Shown in pieces: positions 29,472-41,164 of a stretch of 64,000 bases of DNA. The notes below the pieces were generated by a model. The model was given only the letters and a program-made list of their open reading frames with translations, was not told the DNA's origin and did no database searches. Made by a program: the position numbers and the translations under genes. The stretch lies in the NCBI RefSeq assembly GCF_002086735.1, contig NZ_MVIJ01000021.1:34581-98580 (forward strand), in the 5' to 3' direction. The DNA comes from Mycobacterium scrofulaceum (GTDB taxonomy: Bacteria; Actinomycetota; Actinomycetes; Mycobacteriales; Mycobacteriaceae). Positions within the stretch are counted from its first letter, which is position 1. Every line of letters starts with the position of its first letter.

Positions 29472-29771
29472 TCAGCCTTTGAGTAGGTTCGCGTCGTCGA
29501 CCGACGCCGATTTGCGGGCACGGAAAATCGTCATGATGATCGCCAGGCCGACGACGACCTCGCACGCGGCCACCACCATCGTGAAGAACGCGATCATCTG
29601 CCCGTCCAGGTGGCCGTGCATCCGCGCGAACGTGACGAACGCCAGGTTGACCGCGTTCAGCATCAGCTCGACGCACATGAACATCACGATGGCGTTGCGC
29701 CGCAGCAGCACGCCGGAGGCCCCGATGGTGAACAGCAGGGCCGAAAGGTAGAGGTAATTGGCCGGATTCAC
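29472..29771 (-). CDS. nuoK: NADH-quinone oxidoreductase subunit K
   Basis: 99 residues from GTG 29771, the family length, and overlapping the nuoJ stop. Three membrane helices; conserved acidic residues of the proton path appear in [17 protein letters not shown] and [17 protein letters not shown]. The small subunit sits between NuoJ and NuoN in the membrane arm. Confidence 0.95.
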   Translation of the reverse strand: MNPANYLYLSALLFTIGASGVLLRRNAIVMFMCVELMLNAVNLAFVTFARMHGHLDGQMIAFFTMVVAACEVVVGLAIIMTIFRARKSASVDDANLLKG

Positions 29772-30598
29772 GACGCACCGCCTTGGGACAAACTGGCCTG
29801 CCGGGAAGGAGTCTCTTTGCCGTCGGCGCCGCGGCTGCGCAGGATCGGCGACACCGACAGCTCGGAGTACGACCCGTCCGGCAGCAGCGCGGCCATGTCG
29901 ACGGCGTTGTGGCGCGCGTAGACGCCGGGGCTGGGCATCGGGGTGGGGTGACCGCCGGGCTGGAATCGCTCCTGCGAGAGCTCCCGCTGCGTCCTGCGGC
30001 GCTCGAAGCGCTCGCGGTGGGCCAGCACCATCGCCCCGATCGCGGCGGTGATCAGCAGCGCGCTGGTGAGTTCGAACGCCCACACGTACCGCGAGAAGAT
30101 CAGCGCGGCAAGCCCTTCCACGTTGCCGTTGGCGTTGGCGGCGGTCAGCCCCGCGAAGCCGCCCGTCGCGGCGGAGCCGATCGCGGCGATCAGCAGGACG
30201 CCGAAGCCGACGCCGGCCAGCACCGCGGCGATGCGCTGCCCGTGCAGCGTCTCCTTCAACGATTCCGCGGAGTCGACGCCGATCAGCATCAGCACGAACA
30301 AGAACAGCATCATCACCGCGCCGGTGTAGACCACGACTTGGACCACACCCAGAAACAGCGCGTCCTGGATCATGTAGAACACGGCGAGGATGATCATGGT
30401 CATCGCCAGGAACATGGCCGAGTACACGGCGTTGACCGACAGCACCACCCCGATCGCGCCGACCAGCGCGAGCGCGCCCAGCACCCAGAACGCGACGGCC
30501 TCGCCGGTGGAGGTCCGGACGATCGTCTCGGAAGCCAGATTGGTGGCCACATTGGAGGCGAAATTGGAGGCCAGGAGCTGACCCGCGAGCCCAGTCAC
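29768..30598 (-). CDS. nuoJ: NADH-quinone oxidoreductase subunit J
   Basis: 276 residues from GTG 30598. Five membrane helices in the first 180 residues, with the conserved third-helix region [20 protein letters not shown]. An N-terminal extension of about 30 residues and a polar C-terminal tail of about 80 residues ([17 protein letters not shown]) make it longer than enteric NuoJ but match mycobacterial versions. Confidence 0.94.
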   Translation of the reverse strand: MTGLAGQLLASNFASNVATNLASETIVRTSTGEAVAFWVLGALALVGAIGVVLSVNAVYSAMFLAMTMIILAVFYMIQDALFLGVVQVVVYTGAVMMLFLFVLMLIGVDSAESLKETLHGQRIAAVLAGVGFGVLLIAAIGSAATGGFAGLTAANANGNVEGLAALIFSRYVWAFELTSALLITAAIGAMVLAHRERFERRRTQRELSQERFQPGGHPTPMPSPGVYARHNAVDMAALLPDGSYSELSVSPILRSRGADGKETPSRQASLSQGGAS

Positions 30599-31140
30599 CT
30601 GGACTCCCCAGCCTTTTCGGTCTGGCGCAGGCCGTCGGCCGTCACGTTACCCAGGTAGTAGTCCTTGTCGGTGGCGCCGGGTGCCCGGGGGTGCGGCGGC
30701 GCGAGCATGTCCTGCAGCAGCGGCGCGAGCAGCCGGTCCTTCTCGTAGATCAGGTCGGCGCGGTTGTCGTCGGCCATCTCGTAGTCGTTGGTCATCGTCA
30801 AGGCGCGGGTCGGGCAGGCCTCGATGCACAGGCCGCAGCCGATGCAGCGCAGGTAGTTGATCTGGTACACCCGGCCGTAGCGTTCGCCGGGCGAATACCT
30901 GAGCTCCTCGGTGTTGTCCGCACCCTCGACGTAGATGGCGTCGGCCGGGCACGCCCAGGCGCACAACTCGCAACCGATGCACTTCTCCAGCCCGTCCGGG
31001 TAGCGGTTGAGCTGGTGACGGCCGTGATAGCGCGGCGCGACGGGGCCCGGCTTCTCCGGATACTCCTCGGTGACGTTCCGTTTGAACATCGATCCGAAGG
31101 TCACTCCGAATCCGGCCACGGCGTCCAAAAACTTAGCCAT
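30595..31140 (-). CDS. nuoI: NADH-quinone oxidoreductase subunit I
   Basis: 181 residues. Peripheral-arm subunit holding two [4Fe-4S] clusters (N6a, N6b): both motifs are intact, [16 protein letters not shown] and [16 protein letters not shown]. Start overlaps the end of nuoH by 8 bp, stop overlaps nuoJ. The C-terminal 40 residues ([19 protein letters not shown]) are an actinobacterial-type extension. Confidence 0.96.
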   Translation of the reverse strand: MAKFLDAVAGFGVTFGSMFKRNVTEEYPEKPGPVAPRYHGRHQLNRYPDGLEKCIGCELCAWACPADAIYVEGADNTEELRYSPGERYGRVYQINYLRCIGCGLCIEACPTRALTMTNDYEMADDNRADLIYEKDRLLAPLLQDMLAPPHPRAPGATDKDYYLGNVTADGLRQTEKAGESR

Positions 31141-32404
31141 GCGCTTTCTCCTTGCTCGCGGCCGCCAGGGACTTCATCGGCAGCGGCGGTGTCGGGAATA
31201 CCGGTGTGGCGGTCTGTCCGGCCGGCAGTTGCTTGGCCTGGCGGCGGAGCTGTTTCTCCAGCGCCCGAATCCCGGGCGCCGCGAATGGCTTTCGCAACAG
31301 CAGCACCAGCGCCGTGGCGAACACGATGCTGCTGACCACCAGGATCGGGGTCCAGTGCGCGTACCCCTGGTTCTGCAACGTGCGGATCACCGCCGCGACC
31401 AACACCCAGACCAGCGAGGCCGGGATCAGCAGCTTCCAGCCCAGCCCCATGAACTGGTCGTAGCGCAGCCGGGGCAGCGAGGCCCGCAGCCAGAAGTAGA
31501 TGAACAGGAAGGTCCACATCTTGGCGGTGAACCACAGCACCGGCCACCAGCCGGTGTTGGCGCCCGCCCACATGTTGATCGGCCAGGGCGCGTGCCAGCC
31601 GCCGAAGAACAGCACGGTGGCCAGCGAGGAGACCGTCATCATGTTGACGTACTCGGCCAGCATGAACATCGCGAACTTCAGCGACGAGTACTCGGTGTGG
31701 AATCCCGCGACCAGCTCGCCCTCGGCCTCGGGCAAATCGAAAGGCGCGCGGTTGGTTTCGCCCACCATCGAGATCAGGTAGATGACGAACGACGGCAACA
31801 GCAGGAACACGTACCAGACCCGGTCCTGCGCGGCGACGATCTGCGACGTCGACATGGAGCCGGCGTAGAGGAACACCGCCGCGAACGACAGCCCCATCGC
31901 CACCTCGTAGGAGATGACCTGGGCGGTGGAGCGCACCCCGCCCAACAGCGGGTAGGTGGACCCGGACGCCCAGCCGCCGAGCACGATGCCGTACACGCCG
32001 ATCGCCGACAGGCCCAGGATGAAGAGCACCGCGACCGGAAGGTCGGTGAGCTGGAGCGGGGTGCGGTGGCCGAACACCGAGACCACCGGGCCGAACGGGA
32101 TGAAGGCGAACGCGGTGAACGCGGGGATGGTCGAGATCACCGGCGCCGCGAAATAGACGAACTTGTCCACGCCGCCCGGCGTGATGGTTTCCTTGAGCGC
32201 CAGCTTGATTCCGTCGGCCAGGCTCTGCAGGGTGCCCCACGGTCCCGCCCGGTTGGGCCCGGGCCGCAGCTGCATCCAGCCGAGGATCTTGCGTTCGAGC
32301 AGGATCGCGACCAACACGTTGAGCATGAGGAACACGAAGATGGCCAGCGCCTTGCCCAGCACCAGCCACCAGGTGTCGTGTCCGAAGGCGGTCAAACCGG
32401 TCAT
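31133..32404 (-). CDS. nuoH: NADH-quinone oxidoreductase subunit H
   Basis: 423 residues from ATG 32404, which shares one base with the nuoG stop. Eight-helix heel subunit that forms much of the quinone chamber: [51 protein letters not shown] and [19 protein letters not shown] are all present. The C-terminal extension (about 45 residues, proline/glutamine-rich) is usual in mycobacteria. Confidence 0.96.
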   Translation of the reverse strand: MTGLTAFGHDTWWLVLGKALAIFVFLMLNVLVAILLERKILGWMQLRPGPNRAGPWGTLQSLADGIKLALKETITPGGVDKFVYFAAPVISTIPAFTAFAFIPFGPVVSVFGHRTPLQLTDLPVAVLFILGLSAIGVYGIVLGGWASGSTYPLLGGVRSTAQVISYEVAMGLSFAAVFLYAGSMSTSQIVAAQDRVWYVFLLLPSFVIYLISMVGETNRAPFDLPEAEGELVAGFHTEYSSLKFAMFMLAEYVNMMTVSSLATVLFFGGWHAPWPINMWAGANTGWWPVLWFTAKMWTFLFIYFWLRASLPRLRYDQFMGLGWKLLIPASLVWVLVAAVIRTLQNQGYAHWTPILVVSSIVFATALVLLLRKPFAAPGIRALEKQLRRQAKQLPAGQTATPVFPTPPLPMKSLAAASKEKAHG

Positions 32405-34842
32405 CACGGCCCCACTCCGATTTTCACTGTGCTGCCCAGGGTTACGCCAAGCCGCCGGTGCACCGCCGAACCGGGCGAGTTCAGCGGCAGCCACACCACC
32501 CGGTCCGGCATGTCGGTGACGACGAGCGGCAGGCTGATCGATCCGCGCGGCGTGCTGACGGTGACCGCGTCGCCCTCGGTGGCGCCGATCTCGGCCGCCG
32601 TGGCGGCGGACAGCCGCAGCGCGGGCTTGCGCGCGGTGCCGGCCAGATGCGGTTCGCCGTCTTGCATCCGGCCGTTGTCGAGCAGCATCCGCCAGCCGGT
32701 TAGCACCGCCTCGCCCTCACCCGGCTGGCGGGGTTGCGGCGTCGCGACGGCAGGTCCGGCCGCCCAGCCGCCGTCCCAGGTGCCCAGCGCGGACAGCTCC
32801 GCGCGGGCCGCGTCCGCGGTGGACAGCCCCAGGTAGACGCCCATCTCGTCGGCCAGCGCGTCGAGCACCTGGTGGTCGGATTGGCTGGCCTGCTCGCTGC
32901 TCCAGCGCAGCGCCGGTTCGAAGGGTCGGTAGCGGCCCTCCCAGTTGACGAAGGCGCCGGCCTTCTGCGTCGTGGGGGCGACCGGGAACACCACGTCGGC
33001 GCGCTCGGTGACGGCGCTGTGCCGCAGCTCCAGGCTGACCACGAACCCGGCGGCGTCCAGCGCGGCCAGCACCGCCTCGGGGTCGGCGAAGTCGTCGGGT
33101 TCGACACCGCCGACCAGCAACGCTCCCAGCGTCCCGTCGGCGGCGGCGGCCAGGATGCCGTCGACGTCACGCCCTGCGGCGGAGGGCAATTCGGAGACGT
33201 GCCACGCCGCGGCGATCTGCGCGCGGGCGGCCTCGTCGTCGAGCGGGCGGCCGCCCGGCAGCAGGGCGGGCAGCGCGCCGGCCTCCAGCGCGCCGCGTTC
33301 GCCTGCGCGGCGCGGCACCCACGCCAGCCGGGCGCCGGTGGCGTCGGCGAGCCGGGCGGCGGCCGACAATCCGCCGGGCACCGTGGCCAGGCGTTCGCCG
33401 ACCATGATGACCGCGCCGGGGGTGGACAGCAGCTCGCCCACCTCGCCGGTGGCCAGCCCGTCCAGCGCCGCCGCTTCGCCTCCCGGGGCGGTTTGGATCA
33501 GCCGCCCGGACATCTTCACCAGCGCGCGGGTCGCGAACGGCGCAACCGCGTACACCGGCAACCCGTGCTTGCGGGCGGCCTTGCGCAGCCGCAGGAACAC
33601 GATCGGCGACTCGTCCTCCGGCTCGAAGCCGACCAGCACCACCACCGGCGCCGATTCCAGACCGGAATAGCTGACGTCGCGGCGGCCGGCGATGCGCGAC
33701 GCCAGGAAGTCGGCCTCCTCGGCCGAGTTCGGGCGGGCGCGGAAGTCGATGTCGTTACTGTCCAACACGATTCGGGCGAACTTGGAGTACGCGTAGGCGT
33801 CCTCGAGCGTGGCGCGGCCACCGACCAGCACGCCCGTGCGCCCGCGGGCCGCCGCCAGGCCCCGGATCGCCGTCGCCATCGCGTGCGACCACGACGCGGG
33901 CGCCAGCTCGCCGTCGGCGTCGCGGATCAGCGGGGTGGTGATCACGTCCGGCTGGGTCGCGTAGGTGAACGCCCACCGGCCCTTGTCGCAGTTCCACTCC
34001 TCGTTGACCTCCGGGTCGTCGCCGGCCAGCCGGCGCAGCACCTTGCCGCGACGGTGGTCGGTGCGCTGGGCGCACCCGGACGCGCAGTGCTCGCAGACGC
34101 TGGGGCTGGACACCAGGTCGAAAGGGCGGGCCCGGAAACGGTAGGCGCTGCCGGTCAGCGCGCCCACCGGGCAGATCTGCACCGTGTTGCCCGAAAAGTA
34201 CGAGTCGAACGGCTCATTGGCGTAGATGCCGACCTGCTGCAGCGCGCCGCGCTCCTGCATGTCGATGAAGGGGTCGCCGGCGATCTGCTCGGAGAACCGC
34301 GTGCAGCGGGCGCACAGGATGCAGCGCTCGCGGTCCAGCAGCACCTGCGCGGAGATGTTGATCGGCTTGGCGAAGGTGCGCTTGACGTCGGTGAAGCGAG
34401 AATCGGTGCGGCCGTTGGACATCGCCTGGTTCTGCAGCGGGCACTCGCCGCCCTTGTCGCACATCGGGCAATCCAGCGGGTGGTTGATGAGCAGCAGCTC
34501 CATCACCCCGTGCTGGGCCTTGTCGGCGGCCTCCGACGTGAGCTGCGTGTGCACGACCATGTCGTCGGTGGCGACGGTGGTGCACGACGCCATCGGCTTG
34601 CGTTGGCCCTCGACCTCGACCAGGCACTGCCGGCACGCGCCCACCGGTTCGAGCAGCGGGTGGTCGCAGAACCGCGGGATCTGGATGCCCATCAACTCGG
34701 CGGCGCGGATCACCAAGGTGCCCTTGGGCACGCTGATTTCGTTGCCGTCGATGGTCAGCGTCACCATGTCCGGCGGACGCGCCCCGTCTTTCCCGGGGCC
34801 GTCCTTGGGGTCGCCGGTCTCGGCCTTGGCGGCACTAGTCAA
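32404..34842 (-). CDS. nuoG: NADH-quinone oxidoreductase subunit G
   Basis: 812 residues from a TTG start, 4 bp after the nuoF stop; no in-frame ATG or GTG fits better. Iron-sulfur ligands: [2Fe-2S] [20 protein letters not shown] plus MASC, His/Cys region [15 protein letters not shown], and [18 protein letters not shown] second ferredoxin-like set is in [10 protein letters not shown]. The rest is a molybdopterin-oxidoreductase-like fold that carries no Mo cofactor in complex I. Confidence 0.95.
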   Translation of the reverse strand: MTSAAKAETGDPKDGPGKDGARPPDMVTLTIDGNEISVPKGTLVIRAAELMGIQIPRFCDHPLLEPVGACRQCLVEVEGQRKPMASCTTVATDDMVVHTQLTSEAADKAQHGVMELLLINHPLDCPMCDKGGECPLQNQAMSNGRTDSRFTDVKRTFAKPINISAQVLLDRERCILCARCTRFSEQIAGDPFIDMQERGALQQVGIYANEPFDSYFSGNTVQICPVGALTGSAYRFRARPFDLVSSPSVCEHCASGCAQRTDHRRGKVLRRLAGDDPEVNEEWNCDKGRWAFTYATQPDVITTPLIRDADGELAPASWSHAMATAIRGLAAARGRTGVLVGGRATLEDAYAYSKFARIVLDSNDIDFRARPNSAEEADFLASRIAGRRDVSYSGLESAPVVVLVGFEPEDESPIVFLRLRKAARKHGLPVYAVAPFATRALVKMSGRLIQTAPGGEAAALDGLATGEVGELLSTPGAVIMVGERLATVPGGLSAAARLADATGARLAWVPRRAGERGALEAGALPALLPGGRPLDDEAARAQIAAAWHVSELPSAAGRDVDGILAAAADGTLGALLVGGVEPDDFADPEAVLAALDAAGFVVSLELRHSAVTERADVVFPVAPTTQKAGAFVNWEGRYRPFEPALRWSSEQASQSDHQVLDALADEMGVYLGLSTADAARAELSALGTWDGGWAAGPAVATPQPRQPGEGEAVLTGWRMLLDNGRMQDGEPHLAGTARKPALRLSAATAAEIGATEGDAVTVSTPRGSISLPLVVTDMPDRVVWLPLNSPGSAVHRRLGVTLGSTVKIGVGP

Positions 34843-34846
34843 AGTG

Positions 34847-36169
34847 TCAAGCCTTTCCGTTCAGCATGGAATCTCGGGGATCGAACGGGCAGCCACCGTC
34901 TTCGACGTGGGCCACGTATTCGTCGCGGAAGTACTTGATCGACGACATCACCGGGCTGGCGGCGCCATCGCCCAACGCGCAGAACGACTTCCCCAGGATG
35001 GTGTCGGAGATGTCCAGCAGCTTGTCGATGTCCTCGTTGGTGCCCTTACCGGTTTCCAGCCGCTCGTAGATCTGGTCCAGCCAGAAGGTGCCCTCGCGGC
35101 ATGGTGTGCACTTCCCGCACGATTCGTGCTTGTAGAAGTAGGTCCAGCGCTGCACGGCGCGCACCACGCAGGTGGTCTCGTCGAAGATCTCCAGCGCCTT
35201 GGTGCCCAGCATGGAGCCGGCCGCGCCGACGCCCTCGTAGTCCAGCGGCACGTCGAGGTGCTCGTCGGTGAGCAGGGGGGTGGAGGAGCCGCCGGGCGTC
35301 CAGAACTTGAGCCGGTGCCCGGCCCGCACCCCGCCGGCGTAGGCGAGCAACTCGCGCAACGTGATACCCAGCGGGGCCTCGTACTGGCCGGGCCGGGCGA
35401 CGTGGCCGGACAGCGAATACAGCGTGAAGCCGGGGGATTTCTCGCTGCCCATGGACCGGAACCAGTCGACGCCGTTGAGGATGATCGACGGCACGCTGGC
35501 GATCGTCTCGACGTTGTTGATCACCGTGGGGCAGCCGTAGAGCCCCGCCACCGCGGGGAACGGCGGCCGCAGCCGCGGCTGGCCGCGGCGGCCCTCCAGC
35601 GAATCGAGCAGCGCGGTTTCCTCGCCGCAGATGTAGGCGCCGGCGCCCGCGTGCACCACCAGCTCCAGGTCGAAACCCGAGCCGTTGATGTCGCGGCCCA
35701 GGTATCCGGCGGCGTACGCCTCGGCCACCGCGTTCTGCAGGCGGCGCAGCACCGGGAGCACCTCACCGCGCACGTAGATGAACGCATGGCTGGCCCGGAT
35801 CGCGTAGGCGGCGATGATGACGCCCTCGACGAGCACGTGCGGCGTCGCCAGCATCAGCGGAATGTCTTTGCAGGTACCGGGTTCCGACTCGTCGGCGTTG
35901 ACCACCAGATAGTGCGGCTTGGCGGCCGCGCCGGTGTCGCCCTGCGGGATGAACGACCACTTCGTCCCGGTCGAGAAGCCTGCGCCGCCGCGCCCGCGCA
36001 ACCCGGAGTCCTTGACCATGGCGATCACGTCGTCGGGCGCCATGGCCAGCGCCTTCTTCATCCCCTCGTAGCCGTCATGGCGGCGGTAGGTCGCAAGAGT
36101 CCACGACTCGGGGTCGTCCCAGAACCTGCTGATCACCGGGGTGAGCGGCGTGGCCTGCGAGGTGGTCAT
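34847..36169 (-). CDS. nuoF: NADH-quinone oxidoreductase subunit F
   Basis: 440 residues. Binds NADH, FMN and the N3 [4Fe-4S] cluster: glycine-rich [18 protein letters not shown] for [20 protein letters not shown], and cluster ligands in [12 protein letters not shown]. Entry point for electrons from NADH. Overlaps nuoE by 4 bp (ATGA). Confidence 0.96.
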   Translation of the reverse strand: MTTSQATPLTPVISRFWDDPESWTLATYRRHDGYEGMKKALAMAPDDVIAMVKDSGLRGRGGAGFSTGTKWSFIPQGDTGAAAKPHYLVVNADESEPGTCKDIPLMLATPHVLVEGVIIAAYAIRASHAFIYVRGEVLPVLRRLQNAVAEAYAAGYLGRDINGSGFDLELVVHAGAGAYICGEETALLDSLEGRRGQPRLRPPFPAVAGLYGCPTVINNVETIASVPSIILNGVDWFRSMGSEKSPGFTLYSLSGHVARPGQYEAPLGITLRELLAYAGGVRAGHRLKFWTPGGSSTPLLTDEHLDVPLDYEGVGAAGSMLGTKALEIFDETTCVVRAVQRWTYFYKHESCGKCTPCREGTFWLDQIYERLETGKGTNEDIDKLLDISDTILGKSFCALGDGAASPVMSSIKYFRDEYVAHVEDGGCPFDPRDSMLNGKA

Positions 36170-36924
36170 GACTGGCTCCCGGGCGGCGTCGGCGCCTGCA
36201 TGCCGTGTTCCTTCGCCACCTTCACGCCCGCCAAAGTGGCCTCACCCGCGCCGCCCTGGCCCTGGTCGGGCCGTTCGTCGGGCAGGCCGGCCAGGATGCG
36301 CGAGGTCTCGCGGAAGGCGCACAGCGGCGCGCCGCGCGTGGGCGGCTTGGGGTCACCCGAGCGCAGCGAGTCGACGAGCTCGCGCGCCGACTCGGGGGTC
36401 TGGTTGTCGTAGAACTCCCAGTTGACCATCACCACCGGCGCGTAGTCGCACGCGGCGTTGCACTCGATGTGTTGCAGCGTGACCGACCCGTCGGGCGTGG
36501 TCTCGTCGTTGCCGATGCCCAAATGTTCCTTCAGGGCATCGAATACGGCGTCGCCGCCCATGATCGCGCACAGCGTGTTGGTGCAGACCCCGACCAGGTA
36601 GTCGCCCGTGGGCCCGCGGCGGTACATCGTGTAGAAGCTGGCCACCGCCGACACCTCGGCGCCGGTCAGCCCCAGCTGCTCGCCGCAGAACTCCAGGCCG
36701 GCCGGGGTCAGGTAGGAGTCCTCGGCCTGCACCAGGTGCAGCAACGGCAGCAGCGCCGAGCGCTTGTTGGGGTAGCGGCCGATGATCTCCTTGGCGTCGA
36801 CCTCCAGCCGTGCGCGAACCTCCGGTGAATACGATTGCGGCGCACCCTCGGTGACGAACGCGTTGGGTTCCTCCGGCGGCGGACCGAGCCGGATGAACAC
36901 CGGCTGTCCCTGCGGGCCGGTCAT
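36166..36924 (-). CDS. nuoE: NADH-quinone oxidoreductase subunit E
   Basis: 252 residues from ATG 36924, overlapping the nuoD stop. Thioredoxin-like [2Fe-2S] subunit (N1a); ligands in [13 protein letters not shown] and [13 protein letters not shown]. The C-terminal 50 residues ([16 protein letters not shown]) are an actinobacterial extension. The start matches the family length in M. tuberculosis. Confidence 0.94.
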   Translation of the reverse strand: MTGPQGQPVFIRLGPPPEEPNAFVTEGAPQSYSPEVRARLEVDAKEIIGRYPNKRSALLPLLHLVQAEDSYLTPAGLEFCGEQLGLTGAEVSAVASFYTMYRRGPTGDYLVGVCTNTLCAIMGGDAVFDALKEHLGIGNDETTPDGSVTLQHIECNAACDYAPVVMVNWEFYDNQTPESARELVDSLRSGDPKPPTRGAPLCAFRETSRILAGLPDERPDQGQGGAGEATLAGVKVAKEHGMQAPTPPGSQS

Positions 36925-38258
36925 CGGTCCACCCCGCCCATGACCGGGTCGATGCTGGCGACCGCGGTGATCAGGTCGGCCACCATGCCGCCCTCGCACA
37001 TCGCCGCGACCGACTGCAGGTTGGTGAACGAGGGGTCCCGGTAGTGCACCCGGTAGGGGCGGGTGCCGCCGTCGCTCACCATGTGCACGCCCAGCTCGCC
37101 GCGCGGCGACTCCACCGCGGTGTAGACCTGGCCCGCCGGCACCCGGATGCCCTCGGTGACCAGCTTGAAGTGGTGGATCAGCGCCTCCATCGAGCTGCCC
37201 ATGATCTTGGCGATGTGCTCTTCTGAGTTGCCCATGCCGTCGGGTCCCACCTTCAGGTCCGCCGGCCAGGCGATCTTGCGGTCGGAGACCATGATCGGGC
37301 CCGGCTTCAGCTTGTCCAGACACTGCTCGACGATCTTGATCGACTCCCACATCTCGTTGACGCGAATCATGTAGCGCCCGTAAGCATCACACGTGTCGGC
37401 GGTCATCACGTCGAATTCGTAGTTTTCATATCCGCAGTAAGGTTCGCTCTTGCGCAGGTCGTGCGGCAGCCCGGTGGCGCGCAGGATGGGCCCGGTGATG
37501 CCCAGCGCCATGCACCCGGTCAGGTCCAGGTAGCCGACGTCGCAGGTGCGCGCCTTCCAGATGGCGTTCTCGTTGAGCAGGTCGCCCATTTCGCGCAGCA
37601 CCTGGCGCAGCGGCTTGAGGGCCTCGGCGACGTCGGACTCGGCGCCCGGCGGCAGGTCCTGCGCCACGCCCCCCGGCCGGATGTAGGCGCTGTTCATCCG
37701 CAACCCGGAGATCTTCTCGAACAGGGTCAGGACGATCTCGCGGCCGCGGAAGCCGACGAACATCGGCGTCATCGCGCCCAGTTCCATGCCGCCGGTGGCC
37801 AGCGCGACCAGGTGCGAGGAGATCCGGTTGAGTTCCATCATCATCACCCGGATGACGTTGACCCGTTCGGGGATCGCGTCGGTGATGCCGAGCAGCTTCT
37901 CCACGCCCAGGCAGTACGCCGTTTCGTTGAAAAACGGTGACAGGTAATCCATTCGGGTCACGAAGGTGACGCCCTGGGTCCAGTAGCGGTATTCGAGGTT
38001 CTTCTCGATCCCGGTGTGCAGGTACCCGATTCCGCAGCGGACATCGGTGACCGTTTCGCCCTCGATCTCCAGGATCAGCCGCAGCACCCCGTGGGTGGAC
38101 GGGTGCTGGGGCCCCATGTTGACGACGATCCGCTCGCCGGGGTCCGCGTTGCGGGCGGCGTCGACGATCTGGTCCCAGTCCTGGCCGCCGGCGACCAAGA
38201 CGGTCTCCGGGCTTTCCGCGCCGCCGCCACCGTTGGCCGAGTCAGTGATTGTGCTCAT
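36921..38258 (-). CDS. nuoD: NADH-quinone oxidoreductase subunit D
   Basis: 445 residues. 49-kDa-type subunit lining the quinone site, related to hydrogenase large subunits: [49 protein letters not shown], and the terminal DPVMGGVDR are diagnostic. A Gly/Glu-rich N-terminal extension of about 35 residues precedes the conserved core. Confidence 0.96.
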   Translation of the reverse strand: MSTITDSANGGGGAESPETVLVAGGQDWDQIVDAARNADPGERIVVNMGPQHPSTHGVLRLILEIEGETVTDVRCGIGYLHTGIEKNLEYRYWTQGVTFVTRMDYLSPFFNETAYCLGVEKLLGITDAIPERVNVIRVMMMELNRISSHLVALATGGMELGAMTPMFVGFRGREIVLTLFEKISGLRMNSAYIRPGGVAQDLPPGAESDVAEALKPLRQVLREMGDLLNENAIWKARTCDVGYLDLTGCMALGITGPILRATGLPHDLRKSEPYCGYENYEFDVMTADTCDAYGRYMIRVNEMWESIKIVEQCLDKLKPGPIMVSDRKIAWPADLKVGPDGMGNSEEHIAKIMGSSMEALIHHFKLVTEGIRVPAGQVYTAVESPRGELGVHMVSDGGTRPYRVHYRDPSFTNLQSVAAMCEGGMVADLITAVASIDPVMGGVDR

Positions 38259-38965
38259 CAGTTGTACGCTCTCCGCTCGTCGGGCGGGGGTATCTGCGCT
38301 CCCTTGTATTCCACCGGGATGCCGCCCAGCGGATAGTCCTTGCGCTGCGGGTGGCCATGCCAGTCGTCGGGCATCTCGATGCGGGTCAGCGACGGGTGTC
38401 CGTCGAAGATGATGCCGAAGAAGTCGTAGGTCTCGCGCTCGTGCCAGTCGGTGGTCGGATAGACCTTGTACAGCGAGGGAATGTGCGGATCACCGTCGGG
38501 CGCAGCCACTTCCAGGCGGACGCGGCGATTGTGCGTGATCGACTGCAACGGGTACACCGCGTGCAGTTCGCGACCCGTCTCGTGCGGGTAGTGCACCCCG
38601 CTGACGCCCAGGCACATCTCGAAACGCAGCTCCGGCTCGTCGCGCAGGTGCTGGGCCACCCCGGGCAGCGCCTCGCGGCGCACGTGCAGCGTCAGCTCGT
38701 CGCGGTAGACCACGACTTTCTCGATCGCGTCGGAGAATTCGACCCCGGAGCCCTGCAGGGCCTCGGCCAGTTTGTCGACCACGTCGTCGAAGTAGCGGCC
38801 GTAGGGGCGGGGGCTGCTGCCGGGGAGCATGACCTCGCGCACCAGGCGCCCGTAGCCGGACGTGTCGCCCGTGCCCTTGGCCCCGAACATGCCGCGGCGC
38901 ACGTCGATCACTTCTTCGTCGGCCTGGCTGATCGCCTCGTGGGGGTGCTGGTCCGGCGAGCTCAT
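38258..38965 (-). CDS. nuoC: NADH-quinone oxidoreductase subunit C
   Basis: 235 residues from ATG 38965, overlapping the nuoB stop. 30-kDa-type subunit: [36 protein letters not shown] and [20 protein letters not shown] are the family signature. Longer N-terminus than the enteric protein; not fused to nuoD. Confidence 0.95.
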   Translation of the reverse strand: MSSPDQHPHEAISQADEEVIDVRRGMFGAKGTGDTSGYGRLVREVMLPGSSPRPYGRYFDDVVDKLAEALQGSGVEFSDAIEKVVVYRDELTLHVRREALPGVAQHLRDEPELRFEMCLGVSGVHYPHETGRELHAVYPLQSITHNRRVRLEVAAPDGDPHIPSLYKVYPTTDWHERETYDFFGIIFDGHPSLTRIEMPDDWHGHPQRKDYPLGGIPVEYKGAQIPPPDERRAYN

Positions 38966-39516
38966 CGCAGCAGCCCGCGCATCTCGATGGTGGGCCGGGC
39001 CGACAGCGCCGCCTGCTCGGCCTCGGCGATGGCTTCCGCCCGGTTGACACCCAGCGGCATCTGCTGAATCTTCTCGTGCAGCTTGAGGATTGCGTGCAGC
39101 AGCATCTCCGGCCGCGGCGGGCAACCGGGCAGGTAGATGTCCACCGGGACCACGTGGTCGACGCCCTGCACGATCGCGTAGTTGTTGAACATCCCGCCCG
39201 ACGACGCGCACACGCCCATGGCCAGCACCCACTTGGGTTCGCCCATCTGGTCGTAGATCTGCCGCAGCACCGGCGCCATCTTCTGGCTCACCCGCCCGGC
39301 CACGATCATCAGGTCGGCCTGCCGCGGTGTCGCCGAGAACCGCTCCATGCCGAACCGCGCGATGTCGAATCTTGGCCCGGCGGTTGCCATCATCTCGATG
39401 GCACAGCACGCCAACCCGAACGTCGCCGGCCACAACGAGTTCTTGCGGACATAGCCGGCCACCTTCTCGACCGTCGACAGCAGAATCCCACCGGGAAGCT
39501 GTTCCTCGAGACCCAC
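38962..39516 (-). CDS. nuoB: NADH-quinone oxidoreductase subunit B
   Basis: 184 residues. Carries the terminal [4Fe-4S] cluster N2 that passes electrons to quinone: adjacent cysteines in [11 protein letters not shown], third in [13 protein letters not shown], fourth in [12 protein letters not shown]. All ligands are present. Overlaps nuoC by 4 bp. Confidence 0.97.
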   Translation of the reverse strand: MGLEEQLPGGILLSTVEKVAGYVRKNSLWPATFGLACCAIEMMATAGPRFDIARFGMERFSATPRQADLMIVAGRVSQKMAPVLRQIYDQMGEPKWVLAMGVCASSGGMFNNYAIVQGVDHVVPVDIYLPGCPPRPEMLLHAILKLHEKIQQMPLGVNRAEAIAEAEQAALSARPTIEMRGLLR

Positions 39517-39523
39517 GTCTACC

Positions 39524-39901
39524 TCAATCCCACGTCAGGCCGCCGCGGCGCCACACATAGGCGTACGCCACGAAAACCGTGAGCATGAACACCACCATCT
39601 CGACCAACGCGAACGTTCCCAGCGCGTCGTAACTGATCGCCCAGGGATACAAGAACACGATTTCGATGTCGAAGACGATAAAAAGCATTGCGGTCAGGTA
39701 ATACTTCACCGGGAACCGCTGGCCGGGCGTCGCATGCGGGCCACTCACCGATGTTTCGGTGGGCTCGATGCCACATTCGTAGGGCGCCATCTTCGACTTG
39801 TTGTAGCGCGACGGGCCGGCCAGGCTCGCGATGACCACGGACCCCACGGCGAAGGCCGCGGCTATGGCTCCGAGCACCAGGATGGGTATGTAGACGTTCA
39901 A
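39524..39901 (-). CDS. nuoA: NADH-quinone oxidoreductase subunit A
   Basis: 125 residues from TTG 39901. This start is preferred because GGAG lies about 6-9 bases upstream and because the resulting protein begins at the conserved [10 protein letters not shown]; the frame is open for 34 more codons without family similarity. Three membrane helices, with the loop [14 protein letters not shown] and [20 protein letters not shown] typical of the family. First gene of the 14-gene operon; 7 bp before nuoB. Confidence 0.94.
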   Translation of the reverse strand: MNVYIPILVLGAIAAAFAVGSVVIASLAGPSRYNKSKMAPYECGIEPTETSVSGPHATPGQRFPVKYYLTAMLFIVFDIEIVFLYPWAISYDALGTFALVEMVVFMLTVFVAYAYVWRRGGLTWD

Positions 39902-40138
39902 CTCGCTCCAAGATCTCCTCGTACGGGTCGCCGTGCGGCGGCCGGGCGGGGGGCCGGGCTGCTGTGACGTACGCGGGCTGCGGCACGTCACAGTGACCTT
40001 CACAACATAGCGTCGCGAAGACGAGTGTGCTTTGCCGGGGTGGGGGTATTCGTCTCGTTTTTGTGTCGCCGCAACCGGGCGGCCCGCCGCCGGTCGCGAC
40101 CGGGGTCACGCCGGCGCGTATCGACGCAGGTGAGGGCG

Positions 40139-40552
40139 CTAGCGGGTGGGGGTGCGGAGCAGCCCGAGCACGGTGCGCCCCAGCACGATGGGGTCGACGG
40201 GATGCGGCACGGCGGCTTCGGCGCGCGACCAGCTGGCCAGCCAGGCGTCGTCCGGACGGCCGGTGAGCACCAGGATCGGCGGGCACGTCGTGAGTTCGTC
40301 TTTGAGTTGCTTGGCGATTCCCATGCCGCCGGTGGGGGTGGCCTCACCGTCCAGAATGGCCAAGTCGATGCCGCCCTCGTCCATCTTCTGCACCACCATC
40401 GGGGCGGTCGCCACCTCGAGGTAGGTCAGCTCGGGCAGGTCCGGATGCAGATGCCTGCCCAGCGCCCGGATCACTTGTTCGCGGGTTTTGGCGTTATCGC
40501 TGTAGACCAGGATCCGCAGGGCAACGCTGGATTCGGGGCTCGAGTCGGACAC
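40139..40552 (-). CDS. Atypical receiver-domain protein, Rv3143-like
   Basis: 137 residues, GTG start; a single CheY-like receiver domain without output domain. The phosphoacceptor Asp is kept (LAILDGEATPTGG), and Thr in LVLTGRPDD fits. The acidic pair normally after strand 1 is SDN (LVYSDNAK), so the Mg-binding site is weakened, and the usual Lys-Pro is His-Pro (VPHPVDP). It may therefore work without canonical phosphorylation. It sits upstream of nuoA on the same strand (about 240 bp), as Rv3143 sits beside the nuo operon in M. tuberculosis. No histidine kinase is nearby. Confidence 0.8.
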   Translation of the reverse strand: MSDSSPESSVALRILVYSDNAKTREQVIRALGRHLHPDLPELTYLEVATAPMVVQKMDEGGIDLAILDGEATPTGGMGIAKQLKDELTTCPPILVLTGRPDDAWLASWSRAEAAVPHPVDPIVLGRTVLGLLRTPTR

Positions 40553-40582
40553 GGTGCAGATGCTACTGGTGCCGCACCGGCT

Positions 40583-41131
40583 TCACTGGGCAGCCCGCGC
40601 GAAGACGGCTTCCGCCGCCGCCGTCGCCGTCTTGCCGATCATGCCGAGCCGGTTCCAGCCCAGGTCGAACTGGGTGCGATCGACCTTGGTCGCCCCGGCG
40701 ACCCGGATCGAGCCGTCGTCGAGCTCGGTGATCGTGGCCGACAGGGGCAGCGGCGCGGTGATGCCCTTGACGGTGAAGGCGGCGCGCAGGTCGGCGGCCC
40801 GGCCCTTGGTGGGGTGCACCGCGGTGACGACGACGCTGATCTCACCGAAGCGCTCGACGTCGAAGAAGTCGGGCGAGCGCAAATGCTTGTCGCGACGGCC
40901 GATGCCGGTGTCCAGGGAGGCGGCACGGATGTCCAGGCGGCCGAAAACCGCTCCCTTGCCCGTCAGTTGGCCGTCGCCGCTGAACTCGGTGAAGCGGCCC
41001 TTGACGGTGAGCAATCCCCACAGGTTGGCGATCTTGAACGTGATGGCCGAGCGGTCCGGGACGAGATTCCACACGCCGGCCAGGTCGGGATCGTTGAGAA
41101 GTGTTTCCAAAGTCGTCATCGTCACCCCCAT
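40583..41131 (-). CDS. YceI-family lipocalin-like protein
   Basis: 182 residues, or 178 if the second ATG (41119) is used, which has GGGGGTG closer upstream. YceI fold: AGVWNLVPDRSAITFKIANL at the start, VKGRFTEFSGD, SLDTGIGRRDKHLRSPDFFD and the closing VDRTQFDLGWNRLGMIG. YceI proteins bind long isoprenoid or amphiphilic lipids in a beta-barrel. No signal peptide is visible, so it is probably cytosolic. Ligand unknown. Confidence 0.87.
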   Translation of the reverse strand: MGVTMTTLETLLNDPDLAGVWNLVPDRSAITFKIANLWGLLTVKGRFTEFSGDGQLTGKGAVFGRLDIRAASLDTGIGRRDKHLRSPDFFDVERFGEISVVVTAVHPTKGRAADLRAAFTVKGITAPLPLSATITELDDGSIRVAGATKVDRTQFDLGWNRLGMIGKTATAAAEAVFARAAQ

Positions 41132-41164
41132 CTGTCATGGCGAATCTGGTGGCGAATCTAACGC

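Noticed and set aside
32734..34938. 734-codon plus-strand frame antisense to nuoG
   Set aside because: Long antisense frames are common in GC-rich DNA with strong third-position bias; nuoG on the other strand has all iron-sulfur motifs.
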